Source of the DNA: Xanthomonas arboricola pv. juglandis
GTDB taxonomy: Bacteria > Pseudomonadota > Gammaproteobacteria > Xanthomonadales > Xanthomonadaceae
Length of the DNA: 64,000 nt
Assembly (NCBI RefSeq): GCF_001013475.1
Contig: NZ_JZEF01000002.1
Span: 1,033,655 to 1,097,654 of the forward strand
Direction: 5' to 3'
Position numbers and translations under genes: made by a program. Every line of letters begins with the position of its first letter. Within the stretch, counting starts at the first letter, position 1. Positions 15,959-24,129 of the stretch are shown in pieces. The notes beneath the pieces were generated by a model, which was not told the origin of the DNA, searched no databases, and worked only from the letters and a program-made list of their open reading frames with translations.

Positions 15959-18390
15959 TTACCTCATCGTTTTTCCCGTCCGCGCCCGCGCGGCTGTTCG
16001 CCGGCACAGTGCTGGGCGCCTTGCTCGCCATTCCCCTCACCGTGCTGGCCACACCACCCGCACAGGCGGTGCTGCAACGCCTGATCGGCGCACGCGCCGC
16101 CCAGTTCGAGATGCGCGTGGCGCCGCGCGGCGACGGCGCGGACTGGTATCGCATCGATGCCGGCGGCGACACGGTGCGCATTGCCGGCTCCTCGCAGGTG
16201 GCCTTGGCGCGTGGCGCCTACGCCTATCTGGGCCAGGCCGGTGCGGCCTCGATGAGCTGGGAAGGCGACCGCGTGGCGCTGCCGGCGCAATGGCCGGCCT
16301 ACAGCAGCGGCCAGATGCGCACGCCGTTTGCCCATCGCGCCTATCTCAATACCTGCACCTACGGCTACACCACGCCGTTCTGGGATTGGCCGCGCTGGCA
16401 GCGCGAGATCGACTGGATGGCGTTGCACGGCATCGACATGCCGCTGGCGATGGAAGGGCAGGAGGCGATCTGGCAGGGGCTGTGGCGCGAGTTCGACGTG
16501 GGCGATGACGCGCTCGCGGAGTATTTCTCCGGCCCCGCCTTCACCCCGTGGCAGCGCATGGGCAATATCGAAGGTTATCGCGCACCGTTGCCGCAGCAAT
16601 GGATCGACAGCAAGCGCGTGCTGCAGACGCAGATCCTCACCCGTATGCGCGAGCTGGGCATGCAACCGGTGCTGCCGGCGTTTGCCGGCTACGTGCCCAA
16701 GGCATTCGCGCAGGCGCATCCCAATGCGCGCATCTACCGCATGCGCGCCTGGGAAGGCTTCCACGAAACCTACTGGCTGGATCCACGCGATCCGCTGTTC
16801 GCCCAGGTCGCGCGCCGGTTTCTGGAGCTGTACACGCAGGCCTACGGTGCAGGCGAGTTCTATCTGGCCGACGCCTTCAACGAGATGCTGCCGCCAGTGG
16901 CCGACGACGGCAGCGACGTGGCCGCCGCCAAATACGGCGACAGCATCGCCAACTCCGATGCCGCACGTGCCAAGGCCGTGCCGGCGGCGCAACGCGATGC
17001 ACGCCTGGCCGAGTACGGGCAGGCCTTGTACCGCTCCATCGCGCAGGTCAATCCGCAGGCCACCTGGGTGATGCAGGGCTGGCTGTTCGGTGCCGACCGC
17101 GAGTTCTGGCAACCGCAGGCGATCGCCGCGTTTCTCGGCAAGGTACCCGACGCGCGACTGATGGTGCTGGACATCGGCAACGACCGCTATCCCGGCACCT
17201 GGAAGGCGGCGCAGGCGTTCGACAACAAGCAGTGGATCTATGGCTACGTGCACAACTACGGCGCCAGCAACCCGTTGTACGGCGACTTCGCGTTTTATCG
17301 ACACGATCTGCAGGCCTTGCTGGCCGATCCGGACAAACGCAATCTGCGCGGCTTTGGCGTGTTTCCGGAAGGGCTGCACAACAACTCGGTGGTCTACGAC
17401 TATCTCTACGCGCTGGCCTGGGAGGGCCCGCAGCAATCCTGGTCGCAATGGCTCACGCAGTACACCCGCGCGCGCTACGGCCGCAGCGATGCGGCCTTGC
17501 TGCAGGCCTGGTCGGATCTGGAAGCGGGCATCTACCAGACCCGCTACTGGTCGCCGCGCTGGTGGAACAAGCGCGCCGGCGCGTATCTGCTGTTCAAGCG
17601 GCCGACCGCCGACATCGTCGGCTTCGATGACCGCCCCGGCGACCCGCAACGCCTGCGCCGCGCCATCGACGCGTTGCTGCAGCAGGCCGACCGCTATGCC
17701 GACGCACCGCTGTACCGCTACGACCTGATCGAAGACGCACGGCATTACCTGAGCCTGCACGCCGACCGTCAATTGCAGGCGGTGGTGCAGGCCTACGACG
17801 CCGGCGACTTTGCGCGCGGCGATGCATTGCTGGCACGCACCACGCAACTGGTGCAGGGGCTGGATGCACTGGTCGGCGGCCAGCACGAAACCCTGGCCGA
17901 CTGGACCGGCCAGGCCGCCGCGGCCGCCGGCAACGATGCCGCACTGCGGCGTGTCTATGTCGGCAATGCACGTGCACAGATCAGCATCTGGGGCGGCGAC
18001 GGCAATCTAGCCGATTACGCGTCCAAGGCATGGCAGGGCATGTACGCGGATTTCTATCTGCAGCGCTGGACGCGCTTTCTCGGCGCATACCGCGCTGCAC
18101 GCAAGGCGGGCACACCGTTCGACGCAGCGGCAGTCAACGCGCAGCTTGCCGCGTGGGAGCGCCAATGGGCCGCGCAGGACGCGCTGCCGAAGCGACAGCC
18201 ACCCCGCGACCCACTGACACTGCTACGCAGCTTGCTGGCGCAGGTGGATGCGCCTGATGGCTTGCAAAGCGCCATGCAACGCAATGTGCAAGGCAGTACG
18301 CGCGATGCAATGCAAGGCATTGCCCAAGGCGACGTGCACGGCATGGCGCACGGTGCCATTCGCAGCACCAGGCAAGGCACTGCCCAATGA
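15955..18390 (+). CDS. GH89 alpha-N-acetylglucosaminidase (NAGLU family)
   Basis: This 811-residue enzyme is predicted to release terminal alpha-linked GlcNAc in the periplasm or outside the cell. A Sec-type signal (AGTVLGALLAIPLTVLA) is followed by the N-terminal NAGLU domain, the TIM barrel (HGIDMPLAMEGQEAIWQGLW, LPAFAGYVPKAF) and the all-helical C-terminal domain (YDLIEDARHYLSLHAD). By comparison with human NAGLU, the catalytic glutamates are E310 in DAFNEMLPP and E472 in VFPEGLHNN. The start overlaps the GH2 stop by 4 bases, and the stop overlaps a 42-codon ORF. The last 35 or so residues are an odd low-complexity tail rich in Gln, Gly, Met and Ala that lies outside the conserved domain. 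Confidence 0.9.
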   Translation: MITSSFFPSAPARLFAGTVLGALLAIPLTVLATPPAQAVLQRLIGARAAQFEMRVAPRGDGADWYRIDAGGDTVRIAGSSQVALARGAYAYLGQAGAASMSWEGDRVALPAQWPAYSSGQMRTPFAHRAYLNTCTYGYTTPFWDWPRWQREIDWMALHGIDMPLAMEGQEAIWQGLWREFDVGDDALAEYFSGPAFTPWQRMGNIEGYRAPLPQQWIDSKRVLQTQILTRMRELGMQPVLPAFAGYVPKAFAQAHPNARIYRMRAWEGFHETYWLDPRDPLFAQVARRFLELYTQAYGAGEFYLADAFNEMLPPVADDGSDVAAAKYGDSIANSDAARAKAVPAAQRDARLAEYGQALYRSIAQVNPQATWVMQGWLFGADREFWQPQAIAAFLGKVPDARLMVLDIGNDRYPGTWKAAQAFDNKQWIYGYVHNYGASNPLYGDFAFYRHDLQALLADPDKRNLRGFGVFPEGLHNNSVVYDYLYALAWEGPQQSWSQWLTQYTRARYGRSDAALLQAWSDLEAGIYQTRYWSPRWWNKRAGAYLLFKRPTADIVGFDDRPGDPQRLRRAIDALLQQADRYADAPLYRYDLIEDARHYLSLHADRQLQAVVQAYDAGDFARGDALLARTTQLVQGLDALVGGQHETLADWTGQAAAAAGNDAALRRVYVGNARAQISIWGGDGNLADYASKAWQGMYADFYLQRWTRFLGAYRAARKAGTPFDAAAVNAQLAAWERQWAAQDALPKRQPPRDPLTLLRSLLAQVDAPDGLQSAMQRNVQGSTRDAMQGIAQGDVHGMAHGAIRSTRQGTAQ

Positions 18391-18515
18391 GCAGATGCGT
18401 ATCGCACACCGCGGCCATGCATGAGCGCTTCAGCGCCGATGCAATGACGCTCGTCACGGGCAGCAGGTCTGCGCGCCGCCTCCACCTGCAGTCGCTGGGC
18501 AAGGAACTGCAATGA
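18387..18515 (+). CDS. 42-codon ORF bridging the GH89 gene and nagX
   Basis: A short ORF (MSRCVSHTAAMHERFSADAM...) starts in an ATGA overlap with the GH89 stop and ends in an ATGA overlap with the nagX start. I do not recognise the peptide; it has no signal, membrane segment or known motif. It could be a leader whose translation couples the two genes, or a remnant. Both overlaps are directly visible; whether it is translated is unknown. Confidence 0.35.
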   Translation: MSRCVSHTAAMHERFSADAMTLVTGSRSARRLHLQSLGKELQ

Positions 18516-19678
18516 GCGCACAAACACTCCCTGCTGCAGCTGGCACTGCAACCGCAGCACCCAGGCGCGAACGCTTCCTGTCGCTGGACGTGTTCCGCGG
18601 CCTGACCATCTTCCTGATGATCCTGGTCAACACCGCCGGGCCCGGCGCGCAGCCATATGCGCAGCTGACCCACGCGGCCTGGCTCGGCTTCACGCTTGCC
18701 GATCTGGTGTTTCCCTCGTTCCTGTTCGCCGTCGGCAGCGCGATGAGTTTTGCGCTGGCCACCGGCACGCCGCACCGGCAGTTCCTCGCCCGCGTGGGCA
18801 AGCGCGCCGCGCTGATCGTGATGTGCGGCGTGCTGATGTACTGGTTTCCGTTCTTCCACCCGCAGCCCGATGGTGGATGGGCGTTCACTGCAGTCGATCA
18901 ACTCCGCCTGACCGGCGTGCTGCAGCGGATCGGCCTGTGCTATCTGCTTGCGGCGCTGCTGGTGCGCTATCTGCCGCCACGCGCTATCGCGCCGGTTTGC
19001 GTCGCGCTGCTGCTGGGCTACTGGGCATTGCTGTACGTCTTCGGCCAGCCCGGTACGGAGCTGAGCAAGACCGGCAACGCCGGCACCCGGCTGGACCTGT
19101 GGCTGTACGGGCATGCGCACCTGTATCGCAAGGATGGCGGCTTCGACCCCGAGGGCCTGCTTGGCACGCTGTCGGCCACGGTCAACGTGCTGGCCGGCTA
19201 TCTGGGCGGGCGCTTCCTGCAGCGGCACGGCAAGACCGGTGCCGCCACGCGCAGCCTGTTGCTGGCGGGCGCGGGGCTGGTGCTGCTGGCATTGCTCTGG
19301 CACCCGGCCTGGCCGCTGTCGAAGAAGCTCTGGAGCGGGTCGTTCGTCGCCTGCACGGTAGGCCTGGATCTGCTGGCGCTGGGCGTCCTGGTCTACCTGC
19401 TGGAGTTGCGCGGCTGGAGCGGCGGCAGCGGCTTCTTCACCGTGCTGGGGCGCAACCCGCTGGCGATCTACCTGTTCTCCGAACTGTTCGTGGTGGTGCT
19501 GCGGCTGCTCCCGGCCGGCAGCTCCGGGCTGGACCTGTACGCCTGGGCCGGCATCCGCGTGTTCCAGACCATCGCGCCGGGCCCGCTCGGCTCGCTGCTG
19601 TGCGCGCTGAGCTACACGCTGCTGTGTTGGTGCGTAGGCTGGTGGATGGATCGGCGGCGCTGGTATCTGCGGCTGTGA
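18512..19678 (+). CDS. nagX: NagX, HGSNAT-like inner-membrane acyltransferase
   Basis: This 388-residue polytopic membrane protein (about ten helices) belongs to the DUF5009/HGSNAT family called NagX in GlcNAc-utilisation loci of Shewanella and xanthomonads. RRERFLSLDVFRGLTIFLMI opens the first helix. The block LTHAAWLGFTLADLVFP matches the human HGSNAT region HASWNGLTVADLVFP, which holds the active-site histidine, equivalent to H54 here. In animals this enzyme moves acetyl groups across the membrane onto terminal glucosamine. In bacteria the role of NagX is unproven; transport of GlcNAc or of glycan fragments has also been suggested. It is coupled to GH89 through the bridging ORF. Confidence 0.85.
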   Translation: MSAQTLPAAAGTATAAPRRERFLSLDVFRGLTIFLMILVNTAGPGAQPYAQLTHAAWLGFTLADLVFPSFLFAVGSAMSFALATGTPHRQFLARVGKRAALIVMCGVLMYWFPFFHPQPDGGWAFTAVDQLRLTGVLQRIGLCYLLAALLVRYLPPRAIAPVCVALLLGYWALLYVFGQPGTELSKTGNAGTRLDLWLYGHAHLYRKDGGFDPEGLLGTLSATVNVLAGYLGGRFLQRHGKTGAATRSLLLAGAGLVLLALLWHPAWPLSKKLWSGSFVACTVGLDLLALGVLVYLLELRGWSGGSGFFTVLGRNPLAIYLFSELFVVVLRLLPAGSSGLDLYAWAGIRVFQTIAPGPLGSLLCALSYTLLCWCVGWWMDRRRWYLRL

Positions 19679-19843
19679 TCGCCCGGCCCGGCAACGGGTG
19701 ACGCAGCCCCGGCGCGCGGACAATGCCGCACCAGCTTGGTCATCGGCATGCATCCCGCCCTTGACCAGCGCGGTGGATGCCTGCGTCAGCCAGGCTTGTC
19801 ATCGCTCCCGACGATCCACAGCCGCTAATGCGCTGCGGACAAA

Positions 19844-19866
19844 TTGGTACTATATTGGACCTAACG
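19844..19866 (+). promoter_or_regulatory. nagQ promoter with candidate autoregulatory site
   Basis: TTGGTACTATATTGGACC lies 30-50 bases before the nagQ start. It contains a -10-like TACTAT (19848-19853) embedded between TTGGT and ACCTAA, which form an imperfect dyad. A regulator bound here would block the -10 box, as expected for a self-repressing GntR protein. A GGAGGA ribosome site follows at 19882. Confidence 0.4.
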
Positions 19867-19893
19867 AATCCAAGTCGGTCCGGAGGACAGGCA

Positions 19894-20661
19894 ATGGCCA
19901 AACCGAAAACTGAAGCCAGGACGGACTCCGACCCCCGGATGGACGCGCTGACGCTGGACGCCTCCGCGCCGACGCCGCTGTATCTGCAACTGGCGAGCAA
20001 GCTGGACGAGCAGATCCGCGGCGCGCAGTGGAAGGCCGGCGAGGCGCTGCCGGCCGAGCGCCAGCTGTGCGAGCGGCTGCAGATCTCGCGGGTGACCCTG
20101 CGCCAGGCCGTGGACGTGCTGGTCGAACAGGGCCTGGTCTCGCGCCGGCAGGGCGCCGGCACCTTTGTCACCACGCAGATCCAGCACCAGCTCAGCGGCC
20201 TGACCAGTTTCAGCGAGACGCTGCGCATCAAGGGCTACGAGCCCGGCACGCGCTGGCTGGAGCGGCGGCTGCGTCCGGCGCATGGCGAAGAGATCCTGCG
20301 GCTGGGCCTGTCGCCGGATGCGGCGGTGGCCTCGCTGACCCGCCTGCGCAGCGCCGACGACCGGGTCATGGCCTACGAGCATGCGGTGTTGCCGCAGCGC
20401 ATCGTCGCCGACCCGCAGCAGATCGGCGATTCGCTCTACAGCTACCTGGACGCGCAGGGCACCCCGGTGGTGCGCGCGCTGCAGTACTTCCGCGCGATCA
20501 ATCTGCCCGCGCGGCTGGCCGAACACCTGCGCATGAAGACCGGCGAGGCGATCCTGCATGTGGTGCGCGTGGGCTATGCGCGCGACGGCAGCGCGATCGA
20601 ACTGACCGACACCTATTGCCACAACGATTTCTACGATTTCGTCGCCGAACTGCGCCGCTGA
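19894..20661 (+). CDS. nagQ: NagQ, GntR/HutC-family regulator of GlcNAc genes
   Basis: This 255-residue repressor has an N-terminal winged helix (LYLQLASKLDEQIRGAQWKA, GEALPAERQLCERLQISRVTLRQAVD) and a C-terminal UTRA ligand-binding domain (FSETLRIKGYEPGTRWLERR, VVRVGYARDGSAIELTDTYC). HutC-type members of amino-sugar loci usually sense phosphorylated amino sugars. ATG 19894 is chosen for the strong GGAGGA site 7 bases upstream; the frame extends upstream without a credible start. It is followed by nagP after 46 bases. The NagQ name follows the published xanthomonad nag cluster layout. Confidence 0.88.
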   Translation: MAKPKTEARTDSDPRMDALTLDASAPTPLYLQLASKLDEQIRGAQWKAGEALPAERQLCERLQISRVTLRQAVDVLVEQGLVSRRQGAGTFVTTQIQHQLSGLTSFSETLRIKGYEPGTRWLERRLRPAHGEEILRLGLSPDAAVASLTRLRSADDRVMAYEHAVLPQRIVADPQQIGDSLYSYLDAQGTPVVRALQYFRAINLPARLAEHLRMKTGEAILHVVRVGYARDGSAIELTDTYCHNDFYDFVAELRR

Positions 20662-20707
20662 TCCAGCGCGGCGCCCCCCAACCGACAACTCAAGAGCCAG
20701 CCGATCC

Positions 20708-21985
20708 ATGACTACCGCCAGGCCCGCAAATCCCGTTGTCTCGATCGCCATCGTCGGCGTGCTGTTCTTCATCATCGGCTTCTTCACCTGGATCAACGGG
20801 CCGCTGATCACTTTCGTGCGGCTGGCGTTCGACCTCAACGAGGTCAATGCCTTCCTGGTGCTGATGGTGTTCTACCTGTCGTACTTCTTCCTGGCGCTGC
20901 CGGCGTCGTGGATCCTCAAGCGCACCGGCATGAAGAAGGGGCTGGCGCTGAGCCTGGTGGTGATGGCGGTGGGCGCGGCCGGCTTCGGTCAAATCGCCAC
21001 CCAGCGCTGGTATCCGGGCGCCTTGGGCGGCCTGTTCGTGATCGGCAGCGGCCTGGCGCTGCTGCAGACCGCGATCAACCCGTACATCAGCATCCTCGGG
21101 CCGATCGAGAGCGCGGCGCGGCGGATCGCGCTGATGGGCATCTGCAACAAGATCGCCGGCATCCTGGCGCCGATCCTGATCGGCTCGCTGGTGTTGCACG
21201 GCATCGGCGATCTGTCCGCGCAGGTGGCCAGCGCCGATGCGGCGACCAAGCAGCAGTTGCTCACGGCCTTTGCCGCCAAGATCCACGCACCGTATCTGGT
21301 GATGTCTGGCGTGCTGCTGTTGCTGGCGATCGGCGTGCTGTTCTCGCCGCTGCCGGAGCTGCGGGCCTCCGAGGCCAATGCCACGCCCGGCAGCGCGGTT
21401 GGCGTGCAGAAGTCCAGCATCTTCCAGTTCCCGCACCTGTGGCTGGGCGTGTTGTGCCTGTTCGTCTACGTGGGCGTGGAAGTGATGGCCGGCGATGCGA
21501 TCGGCACCTACGGCCACGGCTTCAATTTGCCGCTGGACAGCACCAAGATCTTCACCTCCTACACGCTGGGCGCGATGCTGGTTGGCTACATCGTCGGCCT
21601 GGCGTTGATTCCTGGCGTGATCTCGCAGGCGCGCTACCTGAGCGTGTCGGCGGTGCTGGGCGTGCTGTTTTCGCTGGGCGCGCTGCTGACCCACGGCTAT
21701 GTGTCGGTGGGCTTCGTGGCCGCGCTCGGTTTTGCCAACGCGATGATGTGGCCGGCGATCTTTCCGCTGGCCATTCGCGGGCTCGGCCGCTTCACCGAGA
21801 TCGGGTCGGCCTTGCTGGTCATGGGCATTGCCGGCGGCGCGATCATTCCGCAGCTGTTCGCCATTCTCAAACAGCACTACGACTTCCAGGTCGTGTTCGC
21901 TGCGCTGATGGTGCCGTGCTATCTCTACATCCTGTTCTATTCGCTGCGCGGTTACCGTGTGGGCCTGCCGGCCCAGGCCAAGTGA
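20708..21985 (+). CDS. nagP: NagP, GlcNAc transporter of the sugar:H+ symporter family
   Basis: This 425-residue major facilitator protein with about 12 helices belongs to the fucose/glucose/galactose:H+ symporter group. Helix 1 contains VSIAIVGVLFFIIGFFTWING, a typical opening of this group. Later conserved segments include ALLQTAINPYISILGP and IALMGICNKIAGILAP. It is predicted to carry free GlcNAc across the inner membrane after periplasmic hydrolysis, with phosphorylation left to a kinase that is not encoded here. It sits between the two regulator genes. Confidence 0.9.
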   Translation: MTTARPANPVVSIAIVGVLFFIIGFFTWINGPLITFVRLAFDLNEVNAFLVLMVFYLSYFFLALPASWILKRTGMKKGLALSLVVMAVGAAGFGQIATQRWYPGALGGLFVIGSGLALLQTAINPYISILGPIESAARRIALMGICNKIAGILAPILIGSLVLHGIGDLSAQVASADAATKQQLLTAFAAKIHAPYLVMSGVLLLLAIGVLFSPLPELRASEANATPGSAVGVQKSSIFQFPHLWLGVLCLFVYVGVEVMAGDAIGTYGHGFNLPLDSTKIFTSYTLGAMLVGYIVGLALIPGVISQARYLSVSAVLGVLFSLGALLTHGYVSVGFVAALGFANAMMWPAIFPLAIRGLGRFTEIGSALLVMGIAGGAIIPQLFAILKQHYDFQVVFAALMVPCYLYILFYSLRGYRVGLPAQAK

Positions 21986-22025
21986 ACCAGGCAGCATGAT
22001 GCGTTCCGACGAACAAGGCACACCC

Positions 22026-23093
22026 ATGCGCAGGCCCACCATCAAAGATGTCGCCGAGCGCGCCAAGGTCTCGTTGAAGACCGTGTCGCGCGTGATCAAC
22101 AACGAACCGTCGGTGATGCAGGCCACGCGCGCGCGCGTGCTGCGCGCCATCGCCGATCTCGACTACGAACCCGATCCGTCCGCGCGCAACCTGCGCAGCG
22201 GCACGCCGTTCGTGATCGGCCTGGTCTACGACAATCCCAACCCGTATCACATCATCGGCATCCAGAACGGCGTGCTGGCCGCCTGCCGCGAAACCGGCTT
22301 CGGCCTGCAGATCCATCCCTGCGATTCCACCTCGCCATTGCTGGCCGAAGAACTGGCCGAATGGGTGCAGCGCTCGCGGCTGGCCGGCGTGGTGCTGACC
22401 GCGCCGATGTCCGAGCGCCTCGAGTTGATGGCCGGCCTGGCTGCGCGCGGCATCAAGAGCGTGCGCATCATCGCCGCCACCGACGATCCGGGCGACGGCC
22501 CCTGCGTCTATATCGACGACCGCGCTGCCGCCTACGAGATCACCGAGCATCTGGTCCAGCTGGGCCATCAGCGCATCGGGTTCCTGTGGGGTGGCCCGCA
22601 GCACCGCTCCAGCGGCGAGCGTTACGCCGGTTACGAGGCCGCGTTGAAGGACTACGGCATCACCCTGGACAAGCACCTGGTGATTCCCGGCGATTACACC
22701 TTCGACGACGGCTTCCGTGGCGCGCGCCGGCTGCTGTCGTTGCGCGAGCCGCCCACCGCCATCTTCGGCAGCAACGATGAAATCGCCGCGGGCGTGCTGG
22801 CCGCAGCCAAGTCCACCGGCATGAACGTGCCGTATCAATTGTCGATCGCCGGTTTCGAGGACAGCCCGTTCTCGCGCCAGTCCTGGCCGGCGCTGACCAC
22901 CGCCAAGCAGGCCACCGACGACATCGCGCGGCATGCCGCACGCCTGTTGATCAGCCAGCTGCGCAGCGATGCCTACGACGACCAGCCCGCGCAATTGCAG
23001 AACCGCGGCTTTGTGCCGCAGCTGGTGGTGCGCGGTTCCACTGCACCGGCGCAGACGCCGTCCGCCAAATCCCTTCCTCCCGAATCCGCCTGA
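22026..23093 (+). CDS. nagR: NagR, LacI-family regulator of GlcNAc genes
   Basis: This 355-residue repressor starts with the LacI helix-turn-helix (RRPTIKDVAERAKVSLKTVS, RVINNEPSVM) followed by the hinge and a periplasmic-binding-protein-like effector domain (VIGLVYDNPNPYHIIGIQNG, FGSNDEIAAGVLAAAK). The start at 22026 puts the helix-turn-helix at the N-terminus and has an AAGG about 10 bases upstream; ATGs at 21996 and 21999 would add ten or so residues. The palindromes at 9581 and 25855 are the likely operators. nagB-II follows after 5 bases. Confidence 0.9.
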   Translation: MRRPTIKDVAERAKVSLKTVSRVINNEPSVMQATRARVLRAIADLDYEPDPSARNLRSGTPFVIGLVYDNPNPYHIIGIQNGVLAACRETGFGLQIHPCDSTSPLLAEELAEWVQRSRLAGVVLTAPMSERLELMAGLAARGIKSVRIIAATDDPGDGPCVYIDDRAAAYEITEHLVQLGHQRIGFLWGGPQHRSSGERYAGYEAALKDYGITLDKHLVIPGDYTFDDGFRGARRLLSLREPPTAIFGSNDEIAAGVLAAAKSTGMNVPYQLSIAGFEDSPFSRQSWPALTTAKQATDDIARHAARLLISQLRSDAYDDQPAQLQNRGFVPQLVVRGSTAPAQTPSAKSLPPESA

Positions 23094-23098
23094 GCACG

Positions 23099-24127
23099 AT
23101 GAGCCTTCCCACCGAAACCGAGACCTTGATGTTCCGCGAGGCGGCGCAGACCGCCGACGTGGTCGCCGCACAGTTCGCCCGTAATGCCGACACCGTCGCC
23201 GCCCTCGCGCAGTCGCTGCGCGATACGCCGCCGCCGTTCGTGGTGACCTGCGCACGCGGCAGTTCCGATCACGCAGCGACCTACGCCAAGTATCTGTTCG
23301 AAACACAACTGGGCATCGTGACCGCCTCTGCATCGCCGTCGGTGGGCTCGGTCTACGCATCGCCGCTGCAGTTGCGCGGCGCGCTGTATATCGTGATTTC
23401 GCAATCGGGCAAGAGCCCGGACCTGCTGCGCAATGCCGAGGCCGCCAAGGCGGCCGGCGCGCGCGTGGTCGCGCTGGTCAACGTCGAGGATTCGCCGCTG
23501 GCACAGCTGGCCGAGGTGGTGATTCCGCTGGGCGCAGGCCCGGAAAAAAGCGTCGCCGCCACCAAGAGTTATCTCGCCTCGCTGGCTGCGCTGCTGCACC
23601 TGGGCGCGGTGTGGAAGAACGACCCGGCCCTGCTCGCGGCGGTGGAGGCACTGCCGCAGCAGTTGCGCGCCGCCTGGCAGGCCGACTGGTCCGCGCTCAC
23701 TGCCGGCCTGGTGCCGGCACACAACCTGTTCGTGCTCGGTCGCGGCCTGGGCCTGGGTGCGGCGCAGGAAGCGGCGCTGAAGTTCAAGGAAACCTGCGGC
23801 CTGCATGCCGAGGCGTACAGCTCGGCCGAGGTCAAGCACGGCCCGATGGCGCTGGTGGGGCCGGGCTTCCCGGTGCTGGTGTTCGCCCAGCCCGACGAAA
23901 CCGGCGCCGGCACGCGTGCGCTCGCCGCAGAATTCCGCGCGCGTGGCGCGCAGGTGTGGCTGGCCGCCCCCGACGGCGACCTGCCGCTCGTGGATGCAGC
24001 GCACCCGGCCAGCGCGCCGCTGCTGACCGTGCAGAGCTTCTACCGCGCGATCAACGCGCTGGCCCTGCAACGTGGCAACAATCCCGATCTGCCGCCGCAT
24101 TTGAACAAGGTCACGGAAACCGTTTGA
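23099..24127 (+). CDS. nagB-II: NagB-II, glucosamine-6-phosphate deaminase (SIS type)
   Basis: This 342-residue cytoplasmic enzyme has two SIS domains and resembles the isomerase half of GlmS without the glutaminase. It is predicted to convert glucosamine-6-phosphate to fructose-6-phosphate and ammonia, replacing the unrelated NagB. Motifs include VVTCARGSSDHAATYAKY, VISQSGKSPDLL, GAGPEKSVAATKSY, LGRGLGLGAAQEAALKFKET and AEVKHGPMALV. It lies between nagR and nagA, with nagA starting 2 bases after its stop. Confidence 0.92.
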   Translation: MSLPTETETLMFREAAQTADVVAAQFARNADTVAALAQSLRDTPPPFVVTCARGSSDHAATYAKYLFETQLGIVTASASPSVGSVYASPLQLRGALYIVISQSGKSPDLLRNAEAAKAAGARVVALVNVEDSPLAQLAEVVIPLGAGPEKSVAATKSYLASLAALLHLGAVWKNDPALLAAVEALPQQLRAAWQADWSALTAGLVPAHNLFVLGRGLGLGAAQEAALKFKETCGLHAEAYSSAEVKHGPMALVGPGFPVLVFAQPDETGAGTRALAAEFRARGAQVWLAAPDGDLPLVDAAHPASAPLLTVQSFYRAINALALQRGNNPDLPPHLNKVTETV

Positions 24128-24129
24128 AC

